Shown here: one piece after another, positions 1 through 6,590 of the stretch
Numbering within the stretch: the stretch's first letter is position 1
How the letters are laid out: each line of letters begins with the position of its first letter
NCBI GenBank assembly: GCA_910588865.1
Contig: CAJUSJ010000117.1
Location: 1 to 10,218 of the forward strand
Origin: an uncultured Lachnospiraceae bacterium
Lineage (GTDB): Bacteria > Bacillota > Clostridia > Lachnospirales > Lachnospiraceae
Reading direction: 5' to 3'
Length of the DNA: 10,218 nt
Notes under the pieces: generated by a model
Seen by the model: the letters and a program-made list of their open reading frames with translations, nothing else
Told to the model about the DNA's origin: nothing
The model's database searches: none
Made by a program: the position numbers and the translations under genes

Positions 1-65
1 GCCCAAATACAGCCATTCCCCATCTGAGAGCACTTCCATCCAGTCGCTTTCTCCGTCAGGGTCTA
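1..65 (-). pseudogene. Protein-like continuation in a shifted frame, running off the left edge
   Basis: In the frame one base off from the 59-residue gene, the minus strand reads FLDPDGESDWMEV followed by LSDGEWLYLG and remains open at base 1. The composition (acidic, Trp-rich, no stops) looks like real coding sequence. This frame is closed by a TAA a few codons upstream and has no ribosome binding site of its own, so it is best explained as the downstream part of the same gene after a one-base indel. The rest lies outside the window, so its length and family cannot be judged. Confidence 0.4.
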
Positions 66-242
66 AAAACAAACATTAATACTTTTATAAACTTCCTTTA
101 ATATTTTAGAGACGATCTCTGGTGTGATTTCATCTTCGGTGTATGCCACTCTAGAATTATAATAATCAATATATTTTACCGCGACCGCATTCGGATCAAA
201 TGAGGGAACCGTTTCTTGTTTAGGAATAATTTTAGGTTTCAT
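63..242 (-). CDS. Small protein of unknown function, 59 aa, possibly the N-terminal part of a frameshifted gene
   Basis: I do not recognise this protein. It starts with MKPKIIPKQETVPSFDP and ends at a TAG after SINVCF. It is hydrophilic, has no signal peptide or membrane segment, and has a mixed charged, Tyr-rich middle (VKYIDYYNS) and a helical-looking tail (EIVSKILKEVYKS). The start is well supported: GGAG lies nine bases before the ATG, and a near-consensus promoter lies further upstream. Immediately after the stop, a different frame reads LDPDGESDWMEVLSDG and stays open to the window edge. One added T in the T5 run at 65-69 would fuse the two parts. It may therefore be a complete small protein or the front of a broken gene. 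It is transcribed in the same direction as the transport operon but is separated from it by a terminator and has its own promoter. Confidence 0.6.
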   Translation of the reverse strand: MKPKIIPKQETVPSFDPNAVAVKYIDYYNSRVAYTEDEITPEIVSKILKEVYKSINVCF

Positions 243-289
243 AAGCCTTCTCTCCTTTTATTTTCCGCAAATTCGAGTTTATATATTTA

Positions 290-318
290 ATTATAAAATA
301 TGTGTCTGCTGCTTGCAA
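290..318 (-). promoter_or_regulatory. Sigma-A-type promoter of the small left-edge gene
   Basis: Read on the minus strand, TTGCAA (313-318) is followed by a 17-base spacer and a perfect TATAAT (290-295). Transcription would start near 283, giving a leader of about 40 bases before the ATG at 242. The spacing is ideal and the surroundings are AT-rich, so this is a convincing vegetative promoter and argues that the small gene is (or recently was) expressed. Confidence 0.7.
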
Positions 319-540
319 TATATATTTATAGGCTCGTTTTCAGTGGATACACAATTCCGAAAAGGGAGTCAGGTAAAACATATTGCTTTCTATGTTTAAA
401 CCTCCGCCATAACCTTTTTAAGCCAATATCAGATTCCGCGCCAGTTTCACAAGCCCTTCCAAAATCCGAACAGCTCACTGTCACCATTCGCGTATTTGTG
501 ATACAAACTTATGATAATATTCCTCTCCGCCCCGTGTACA
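319..540. other. Gene-free stretch between operon terminator and the next promoter
   Basis: No gene with a credible start was found here. Both strands have short open frames: a 92-codon one on the plus strand (300-578) and, on the minus strand, a stretch ending SELFGFWKGL plus a 54-codon frame. None has a ribosome binding site, and none matches a family I recognise. The minus-strand readings resemble coding sequence just enough that a decayed gene or a dispersed intergenic repeat cannot be excluded. Confidence 0.4.
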
Positions 541-583
541 TAAAAAGAAGAGGTCAATCCGTATTCGCGGGTGATTGACCTCT
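541..583 (-). terminator. Rho-independent terminator of the peptide transport operon
   Basis: On the minus strand a perfect 11-base-pair stem (AGAGGTCAATC, 573-583, with GATTGACCTCT, 549-559) encloses a 13-base loop and is followed by TCTTTTTA. It lies 60 bases after the last ATPase stop codon. There is no T-run on the plus-strand side, so it acts in the direction of the operon. Confidence 0.85.
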
Positions 584-623
584 AAACGCTTCTCTCTTCA
601 ATACTATTATCTAAATGACATTG

Positions 624-640
624 CCGCGTAAAGCACGCGG
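624..640 (-). other. Short hairpin directly after the last stop codon of the operon
   Basis: A six-base-pair GC-rich stem (CCGCGT at 624-629 with ACGCGG at 635-640) with a five-base loop begins two bases after the TGA of the last ATPase gene. It lacks a T-run, so it is not a terminator on its own. It may protect the transcript 3' end or simply be chance. Confidence 0.3.
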
Positions 641-642
641 GG

Positions 643-1641
643 TCACACATGAAAGCACGCTGCCTTATGCCCGTCATAATCCTTAAGCTCCGGCCGGCTC
701 TTCCCGCACTCCTCTGTGGCCACAGGGCAGCGGCCTTTAAAAGGGCATCCGGCCGGCGGGTTCAGGGGCGTGGGCAGCTCGCCCTCCAGCTGAATCCTCT
801 TTCTCCGCCTCGCCACATCCGGGTCCGGGATGGGGACAGCGGACAAAAGCGCCTTGGTGTAGGGGTGGAGGGGGTTAGAATAAACATCATCCGCCTTCCC
901 CTCCTCAACCAGGTGGCCTAAGTACATAACCCCGATCCGGTCTGAGATATAATTGACCATGCTCAGATCATGGGCCACAAACAGGTAGGAGATCCCCATC
1001 TCATCCTGAATCTCCTTCAGCAGGTTGATGATCTGGGCCTGGATGGACACATCCAGGGCCGAGATAGGCTCGTCACAGATAATGAATCTGGGATTCAGGG
1101 CCATGGTCCTGGCAATGGAGATCCTCTGCCTCTGGCCGCCGGAAAACTCATGGGGATACCGGCGGATGTGGTCAGGCTTTAAGCCCACCAGCTTTAAAAG
1201 CTGGGCCGCCCTCTCCTCCCTCTCCTGGGGGGAATCCAGGATCTTGTGGATAACCATGGGCTCCTTGATGATCTCCCCCACGGTCATGCGGGGATTCAGG
1301 GAAGCGTAAGGGTCCTGGAAAATCATCTGGACTTCCCTGGTAAATTCTTTCCTGTCCGCCTTTTTCAAGGTATCAATGTCCCTTCCTTTATAGAAGATCT
1401 TCCCCTCTGTCACAGGATAAATCTGAACTAAGGTCCGGCCAAGAGTAGATTTGCCGCATCCCGACTCCCCCACCAGGCCGTAGGTCTCCCCTTCCCCGAT
1501 GGAAAAGCTCACATCATCCACTGCCTTTACGATCTGCTTTTTGGAAAACAGACCTTTTGTAACGTCAAAATATGTTTTTACATGGTTTACGGAAAGCAGG
1601 GGAGTCTCCCCTTTGCCCTCCCGCTCCAAAGTCTCAGCCAT
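643..1641 (-). CDS. Oligopeptide/dipeptide ABC transporter ATP-binding protein (DppF/OppF type)
   Basis: This is one of two cytoplasmic ATPases that drive peptide import through the paired permeases. The 332-residue protein has a complete ABC domain: Walker A GESGCGKST (58-66), Q-loop Gln109, signature FSGGQ (166-170), Walker B ending in Asp190-Glu191, D-loop SALD and switch His224. The C-terminal Opp/Dpp extension (from about 255) begins LHPYTKALLSAVP and carries Cys299, Cys305, Cys312 and Cys329, the spaced cysteines that in this family can hold a 4Fe-4S cluster. Start: the frame is open further upstream, but ATG at 1641 is preceded by GGGGGAG (1646-1652) and aligns with the family N-terminus. 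It overlaps the end of the preceding ATPase gene by eight bases (ATGGCTGA), so the two are probably translationally coupled. It is the last gene before the terminator. Substrate cannot be told from the ATPase. Confidence 0.95.
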   Translation of the reverse strand: MAETLEREGKGETPLLSVNHVKTYFDVTKGLFSKKQIVKAVDDVSFSIGEGETYGLVGESGCGKSTLGRTLVQIYPVTEGKIFYKGRDIDTLKKADRKEFTREVQMIFQDPYASLNPRMTVGEIIKEPMVIHKILDSPQEREERAAQLLKLVGLKPDHIRRYPHEFSGGQRQRISIARTMALNPRFIICDEPISALDVSIQAQIINLLKEIQDEMGISYLFVAHDLSMVNYISDRIGVMYLGHLVEEGKADDVYSNPLHPYTKALLSAVPIPDPDVARRRKRIQLEGELPTPLNPPAGCPFKGRCPVATEECGKSRPELKDYDGHKAACFHV

Positions 1642-2641
1642 GGTTCTCCCCCTTTCTTTTCCTGACTTCCTCAAGCCAGCATGAACAAGTATGGGTCTGG
1701 GAATACCGGGCGACATGCGGCATCTGGGTCTTGCAGATCCTCATGGCTTCTGAGCACCGGTCCACAAAAGGACAGCCCGCGGGAGGCTTTAAAAGATCTG
1801 GCGGAGATCCCGGGATAGGGGTCAGCTTCTCTTTCTTCTCCGGGTTGTGGACACACCGCAGAAGTCCCATGGTGTAGGGATGCTTTGGCTCATAGAAGAT
1901 CTCCCTGGTGTCCCCTTCTTCCACGATCTTTCCGCCGTACATGATGATGATCCTGTCGCAGACACTGGCCACCACCCCCAGGTCATGGGTGATCATAATG
2001 ACAGAGGAATTCAGCTGCTCCTTCATGTCCTTGATCAGCTCCAGCACCTGGGCCTGGATGGTCACGTCCAGAGCCGTGGTGGGCTCGTCGGCAATGATCA
2101 GCTTCGGGCTGTTTGCCAGGGCCATGGCAATGATGATCCTCTGGCGCATGCCGCCGGAAAACTCGTGGGGATACTGGTTAAACCGCTCTCCCGGAGACGG
2201 GATGCCCACCTGGCCCATAAGGGTTACGGCCCTGTCCTTTGCCTCCCGGTCATTTACCTTGTTGTGATTTTTGATCACCTCGGTGATCTGTTTTCCGATC
2301 TTTACCACAGGATTTAAAAACGTCATGGGATCCTGGAAGATCATGGCCATCTCATTTCCCCGGATCCGGCTCATCTGATCCTCGTAAGCCTTGTGGTTTG
2401 GGTAGGACTTCTCTGTGATCTCTTTTCCGTCAAATACAACGCTTCCCTCTTTGATCTCCCCGTTGGAGGCCAGAAGGCCCATAACCGAATACATGGTCAC
2501 GCTCTTTCCGCTTCCTGACTCTCCCACGATCCCCACGGCCTCTGACTCCCCCACAGTGAAAGAAATATCCCTCACCGCGTGGACCAGCCCCTGATCGGTG
2601 TTAAAATCCACTGTCAAATTTTTTACGTCCAGCAATGCCAT
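1634..2641 (-). CDS. Oligopeptide/dipeptide ABC transporter ATP-binding protein (DppD/OppD type)
   Basis: This is the partner ATPase of the peptide importer, 335 residues, predicted cytoplasmic and docked on the permeases. Visible motifs are Walker A GESGSGKS (40-47), Q-loop Gln103 in IFQDPMTFLNP, signature FSGGM (161-165; Met replaces the usual Gln, a normal variant in DppD proteins), Walker B Asp185-Glu186 and His219. The C-terminal extension HPYTMGLLRCVHNPE leads into PPAGCPFVDRC with Cys290, Cys296, Cys303 and Cys319/321, again the pattern for an iron-sulfur site in this family. The start at 2641 has a perfect AGGAGG seven bases upstream (2649-2654). A longer reading to 2743 would run deep into the permease gene and is rejected. 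It begins two bases after the permease stop and overlaps the next ATPase gene by eight bases. Confidence 0.95.
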   Translation of the reverse strand: MALLDVKNLTVDFNTDQGLVHAVRDISFTVGESEAVGIVGESGSGKSVTMYSVMGLLASNGEIKEGSVVFDGKEITEKSYPNHKAYEDQMSRIRGNEMAMIFQDPMTFLNPVVKIGKQITEVIKNHNKVNDREAKDRAVTLMGQVGIPSPGERFNQYPHEFSGGMRQRIIIAMALANSPKLIIADEPTTALDVTIQAQVLELIKDMKEQLNSSVIMITHDLGVVASVCDRIIIMYGGKIVEEGDTREIFYEPKHPYTMGLLRCVHNPEKKEKLTPIPGSPPDLLKPPAGCPFVDRCSEAMRICKTQMPHVARYSQTHTCSCWLEEVRKRKGENHG

Positions 2642-2643
2642 AT

Positions 2644-3576
2644 TTACACCTCCTGACGGTTCTTGGGATCCAGAGCCTCGCCGATGCCGTCGCCGATAAA
2701 ATTCAGGGAGAGGACGGTCAGGCATATGGCCAGCACCGGCCATACGATCTGCAGAGGATAGCTCTGGATCACGGAGCGGGCCTCACTGGCCAGGGTCCCC
2801 CAGCTGGCCTGGGGAAGGGAAATGCCGATTCCGATAAACGCCAGGAACGACTCCGTAAAAATGGCTTCCGGCACCATCAATGTGGTGGAGACAATAATGG
2901 GACCCATGCAGTTGATGATCAGGTGCTTAAACAGGATCCTCAGCTTTCCCGCGCCGATAACGTACGCGGCCAGGGCAAACTCCTGCTGCTTTAAGGTCTG
3001 CACCTGGGTCCGTACCTGTCTGGCCATGCCGATCCAGGAGGAAACACAGATGCCCAGGAGCACGGAGCCGATGTTGGAGCCGAACACCATCATGATCAAT
3101 ATCACATACAGCATGGAAGGGATGGAATAGATACAGTCAATGACGCGCATCATCACCATATCGGTCTTACCTCCCGCGTAGCCGGAAATCCCTCCGTAGA
3201 CCACGCCGATGATCAGGTTTAAAAACGCGGCCACGAATCCCACCATGAGGCTGATTCTGGCACCGAACATAAGCCGCACCAGAATATCCCTTCCCAGCTT
3301 GTCCGTTCCCAGGGGATGGGTCATGGACGGAAGAGCGTTCCTCACGTCAAGGTTCTGGGAATCATAGGTGTAAGGCGACAAAACAGGCACCCCTATGGCC
3401 ATGATGATCATGAAAAGAAGGAAGATCAGCCCTGCCAGGGCCAGCCTGTTTTTCTTAAAGCAATCCCAGGCATCCCTCAGATAGGTCTTGCTCTCCATGG
3501 CAATAAACTCGGTATTCTTTTGGCTTTCCTCCAGTTTTTCAAACATGGAGTCATCCAGATTTTCTATATCCGTCAT
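2644..3576 (-). CDS. Peptide ABC transporter permease (DppC/OppC type)
   Basis: This inner-membrane subunit of the peptide importer has 310 residues. A cytoplasmic N-tail of about 45 residues (including the OppC N-terminal motif region around AWDCFKKNRLALAG) leads into the first membrane helix (about 47-68). The conserved PLGTDKLGRDILVRLMFGAR segment of OppC/DppC proteins sits at 88-107, followed by about five more hydrophobic helices. The cytoplasmic coupling loop that contacts an ATPase is at about 199-222 (EFALAAYVIGAGKLRIL, then HLIINCMGP). The C-terminus DGIGEALDPKNRQEV is typical of the family. AGGAGG (3587-3592) lies ten bases before the ATG and overlaps the TAG stop of the other permease gene, which fits coupled translation. 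Neighbours on both sides are the other subunits of the same transporter. Confidence 0.95.
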   Translation of the reverse strand: MTDIENLDDSMFEKLEESQKNTEFIAMESKTYLRDAWDCFKKNRLALAGLIFLLFMIIMAIGVPVLSPYTYDSQNLDVRNALPSMTHPLGTDKLGRDILVRLMFGARISLMVGFVAAFLNLIIGVVYGGISGYAGGKTDMVMMRVIDCIYSIPSMLYVILIMMVFGSNIGSVLLGICVSSWIGMARQVRTQVQTLKQQEFALAAYVIGAGKLRILFKHLIINCMGPIIVSTTLMVPEAIFTESFLAFIGIGISLPQASWGTLASEARSVIQSYPLQIVWPVLAICLTVLSLNFIGDGIGEALDPKNRQEV

Positions 3577-3590
3577 ATCTGCCCCACCTC

Positions 3591-4514
3591 CTATCTTCCC
3601 AGCTTGATCCGGGGATCAATCATGGCATTTATGATATCTGTAATAATATTGGCGACAATAATAAAGGATCCGTAGAGTATGGTCAGGGCCATGATCATGG
3701 TATAATCTCGGTTGGTGATGCTGGTGACAAATTCCGCCCCAATGCCGGGGATGGAGTACAAGCTTTCAATGACAAAGCTTCCTGTAAGGAGTGTCGCGAT
3801 CATAGGTCCCGCGTAGGTGATCACCGGAAGCATGGCATTTTTAAGACCATGCCTTAAGATCACCAGATTTTCCGGCGTCCCCTTGGAACGGGCCAGCACC
3901 ATGTAGTCCTGCTTCATCACTTCTCTCAAACTGGAACGTACCAGGCGGGCGACCATGGAGATGGGCGCAAATGCCATGCCCACCGCGGGCAGGATATAGT
4001 GGAGAGGGCTGCCAAGGCCCACAAAGGGAAGCCACTGGAGCACCACTCCGAACAGCAGAAGCAGCAGCACCGACAGAAGAAAGCCAGGCATACTGACCCC
4101 TGCCGTGGCCACCACCAGCACAAGATTGGACAGCCATTTCTTCTTGGTGAAAGCCGCCACGGTTCCCAGGAAAATCCCGGTTACCAGGGCAAAGGTTACG
4201 CTGACCGCCCCCAGGCGCATGGTGTAGGGCAGGCCATTGGCAATGATCTTGTCGATGTTCCTGCCCTTTCTGTAGATGGAAACACCGAAATCTCCCCTGA
4301 CAGCGTTTTTCATATACATGGTATACTGTTCAAAAAGAGGCCTGTCCAGACCATATTTTTCCTGAAGCTTTTCCACAACCTTCACCGGAAGCTTGGAAGT
4401 CTCCCCGGCGAAAGGGGATCCGGGGATCACATGCATGAGAAAAAAAGTGATGGTCGCCAGGAGAAACAGGGTCACCACCCCCACTGCCAGGCGCTTAACT
4501 ATGTACCGCAACAT
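3591..4514 (-). CDS. Peptide ABC transporter permease (DppB/OppB type)
   Basis: This inner-membrane subunit has 307 residues. The first helix starts at residue 8 after MLRYIVKR, the standard DppB/OppB opening, and is followed by the extracytoplasmic FFLMHVIPGSPF region and GLDRPLFEQY (55-64), both characteristic. About six membrane segments follow. The ATPase coupling loop is at about 203-230 (DYMVLARSKGTPENLVILRH, then NAMLP), and the tail ends with the family motif AMIDPRIKLGR. The GGAG closest to the ATG (4528-4531) sits 13 bases upstream, longer than usual. No better in-frame start exists, so initiation may be weak or assisted by translation of the gene before it, which ends 50 bases upstream. 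Confidence 0.95.
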   Translation of the reverse strand: MLRYIVKRLAVGVVTLFLLATITFFLMHVIPGSPFAGETSKLPVKVVEKLQEKYGLDRPLFEQYTMYMKNAVRGDFGVSIYRKGRNIDKIIANGLPYTMRLGAVSVTFALVTGIFLGTVAAFTKKKWLSNLVLVVATAGVSMPGFLLSVLLLLLFGVVLQWLPFVGLGSPLHYILPAVGMAFAPISMVARLVRSSLREVMKQDYMVLARSKGTPENLVILRHGLKNAMLPVITYAGPMIATLLTGSFVIESLYSIPGIGAEFVTSITNRDYTMIMALTILYGSFIIVANIITDIINAMIDPRIKLGR

Positions 4515-4564
4515 GAATTTTCGTCCACTCCTTTCTTAAGTCTCTTGGCAGCTGTCTTTTATCT

Positions 4565-6577
4565 TCACAGACCTGTCTCTTTCAGATAATGGTCAAACCA
4601 GCCAAGCATCTCTTTCAGTCTCCTGATCCTGTGCAGAGGCTTCCCGCTTCTGGAAAGCTCATGGTTCTCCCCCTCGAACAGAAAGGCTTTGGAGGGAACT
4701 CCAAAGTACTTAAGGGCCGCGAACATCTGCATACCCTCGGAGAGAGGGCAGTTGTAATCCTTCAGTGAATGGATAAACAGGGTAGGGGTCTTGGCGCGGC
4801 AGGCATGGGCCACAGGTGAACGCTTCCACAGAGCCTCATGATCCGTCCAAGGAGTCTTCCCTCCATTTTCCTCCACATCAAAGGAAAAACCGATCTCGCT
4901 GCATCCAAAGTCGCTGAGGAAATTGGAAAAGCTCCTCTGGCTCACCGCCGCGGCAAACCGGTCCGTATGGCCGATGATCCAGTTGGTCATAAAACCGCCG
5001 TAGCTGCCTCCGGTGACGCCCAGCCTCTTTGGGTCAACAGCCGGATACAGGCGGCAAACATGGTCCGTAAATTCCATAAGATCCTCATAGTCAATGGTCC
5101 CGTAGCGCTCTCTTAGATCCGCGAACTCATCGCCTCTCCCGTCCCCGCCTCTGGGGTTGCACATCATCACCACATAGCCCGCGGCGGCAAACACCTGCGC
5201 CTCGTGGAAAAATACATTGCCGTAGGCTACCCGGGGGCCGCCGTGGATGTCAAGAATGGCCGGATAGGTTCCCGCGGGATCATAATCCTTTGGAAGAATC
5301 ACCCAGCCGTCGATCTCCACGCCGTCAGAGTTCACAAATCCCGCGTACTCCATGGCCCCCACATATTTTCCTGCCAGGGCCTGGCGGTTGAGATAGGTAA
5401 TCTGGCGGCACTGTCCATTTTCCTCATCGTAAAAATAAATCTCCTGAAGGCTGTTTTCTGTCCTGCCCACAAAGGCAAACCCGCCGTCAACCCTGTCGAA
5501 ACAGTCCACAGCGCCGTGAAAATCAAACAGCTCCTCAATCTCCCCCTCTGACATGACGCAGATCTTCCCTTTGGAACGCCTGGTTGAGACAAAATAGGTT
5601 TTCTCTCCCTCTGCCAGGAACCTGCGCCCTCCTCCCAGAAACGTGTCTCCTGTGGGAGTTGAGCCTACGGTATACCCGTAATCCGCCGCCTTTTTCACCG
5701 CGCCCTCTGACCATGCGTAAAAGTCTGGATTCCTTCGTCCGTCAGGCGGGTCTATGGGAACTCCAGCGAAAATTACCTGAGGTTCTCCCCCATTTCCTTT
5801 CCCGCATCCAAACAGGCCGACGCGCATGGCCTGGGACCGCTCCTGGCCCCCCAGGTCTCCTCCTTCGTCCTGCCCCGCAAGTCTGGAACGGTTCCCCGTG
5901 TTTATGTCATAGCAGAACAGACCATTGCCCTTTGGAAGAATCCGGTCATAGGAAGCTCCTGTATAGACCAGCTTGTCTTCCCACACCTCAAAACCATCTG
6001 CCGCGAAAAGAGGTTCTGTCACTTTCTCACAGGTTCCCTTGTCCTCGTCAAAGATAAACAGGGCACTGCGGAACCGGGAGACGAAGTAAGCGCCATTGGC
6101 CCAGTAGGGCAGCTCCTCCAGGGTATGGTAATCCTTATATTCCTCTAATTCCTCTTGATCTTCCGGCCTGTTCAGATCCACGGTGGCCAGGAACCCGTAG
6201 CGCCCGGAAGAAATCTTTTTGATCACTTCCACGGTATAGGGAACTTCAAAAGCCCGCTCCGCCTCCCCGCCCTTTAAGGAGATCCTGTAGAAGACCGTCT
6301 TTTCCTCCAGGTCTTTTGCCTTGTCCTCGTCTCCCCTTTGGGAGGAAAACAAAACCGTGTCTTCATCCTCAAACAAAATATGGGATTCAGCGCCAAAGGA
6401 AGTCAGTTTCCTGACTTCCTCCCCGCGAAAATCCACGATATAGATCCACGAATCATAACCTTGATTCTTCGTGTCAGCCTTCTTTACCACAAAAGCGGCT
6501 TTTTTCCCTGAAGGGGAGGCTGTTATCTCTGAGAGATACCGGTAATCTCCCAGATCGCTGATTTTTATGTTTTCCAT
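4565..6577 (-). CDS. S9-family prolyl oligopeptidase-like serine peptidase
   Basis: A 670-residue serine peptidase of the alpha/beta-hydrolase S9 family (acylaminoacyl-peptidase/dipeptidyl-peptidase-like branch). Residues about 10-410 form a beta-propeller-type domain with repeated blade patterns such as SWIYIVD, LFIFDED and EIYFYDEENG. Residues about 420-670 are the catalytic domain: ILDIHGGPR oxyanion region, nucleophile Ser525 in GGSYGG, Asp607 in SLKDYNCP and His639 in GENHELSRSGKP. The triad is intact. There is no signal peptide or membrane helix, so it should act in the cytoplasm, probably cutting imported short peptides. The ATG at 6577 has AAGGAG seven bases upstream (6585-6590); a TTG one codon earlier is less likely. 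The gene begins 11 bases after the binding-protein stop and precedes the permeases, so it is a true member of the transport operon. A Gly-rich stretch (about 235-265) in the propeller is unusual. Cleavage preference cannot be read from sequence. Confidence 0.93.
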   Translation of the reverse strand: MENIKISDLGDYRYLSEITASPSGKKAAFVVKKADTKNQGYDSWIYIVDFRGEEVRKLTSFGAESHILFEDEDTVLFSSQRGDEDKAKDLEEKTVFYRISLKGGEAERAFEVPYTVEVIKKISSGRYGFLATVDLNRPEDQEELEEYKDYHTLEELPYWANGAYFVSRFRSALFIFDEDKGTCEKVTEPLFAADGFEVWEDKLVYTGASYDRILPKGNGLFCYDINTGNRSRLAGQDEGGDLGGQERSQAMRVGLFGCGKGNGGEPQVIFAGVPIDPPDGRRNPDFYAWSEGAVKKAADYGYTVGSTPTGDTFLGGGRRFLAEGEKTYFVSTRRSKGKICVMSEGEIEELFDFHGAVDCFDRVDGGFAFVGRTENSLQEIYFYDEENGQCRQITYLNRQALAGKYVGAMEYAGFVNSDGVEIDGWVILPKDYDPAGTYPAILDIHGGPRVAYGNVFFHEAQVFAAAGYVVMMCNPRGGDGRGDEFADLRERYGTIDYEDLMEFTDHVCRLYPAVDPKRLGVTGGSYGGFMTNWIIGHTDRFAAAVSQRSFSNFLSDFGCSEIGFSFDVEENGGKTPWTDHEALWKRSPVAHACRAKTPTLFIHSLKDYNCPLSEGMQMFAALKYFGVPSKAFLFEGENHELSRSGKPLHRIRRLKEMLGWFDHYLKETGL

Positions 6578-6584
6578 CAAACTT

Positions 6585-6590
6585 CTCCTT
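6585..6590 (-). promoter_or_regulatory. Ribosome binding site fixing the peptidase start
   Basis: AAGGAG overlaps the TAA stop codon of the binding-protein gene (6589-6591) and lies seven bases from ATG 6577. This spacing favours ATG over the adjacent upstream TTG and indicates coupled translation of the two genes. Confidence 0.7.

Noticed and set aside
300..578. 92-codon open frame on the plus strand
   Set aside because: No ribosome binding site, it crosses the minus-strand promoter and terminator of neighbouring units, and the product resembles no family I know.
1642..1716. Longer N-terminus for the last ATPase
   Set aside because: The extra 25 residues overlap the preceding ATPase gene, lack a ribosome binding site and do not fit the family; ATG 1641 has both signal and fit.
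2642..2743. Longer N-terminus for the first ATPase
   Set aside because: It would lie inside the permease gene in another frame; a perfect AGGAGG supports ATG 2641.
3999..4589. 196-codon open frame on the plus strand
   Set aside because: It is the antisense of the permease gene, which has clear membrane helices and family motifs; the antisense product is low-complexity and unrecognisable.
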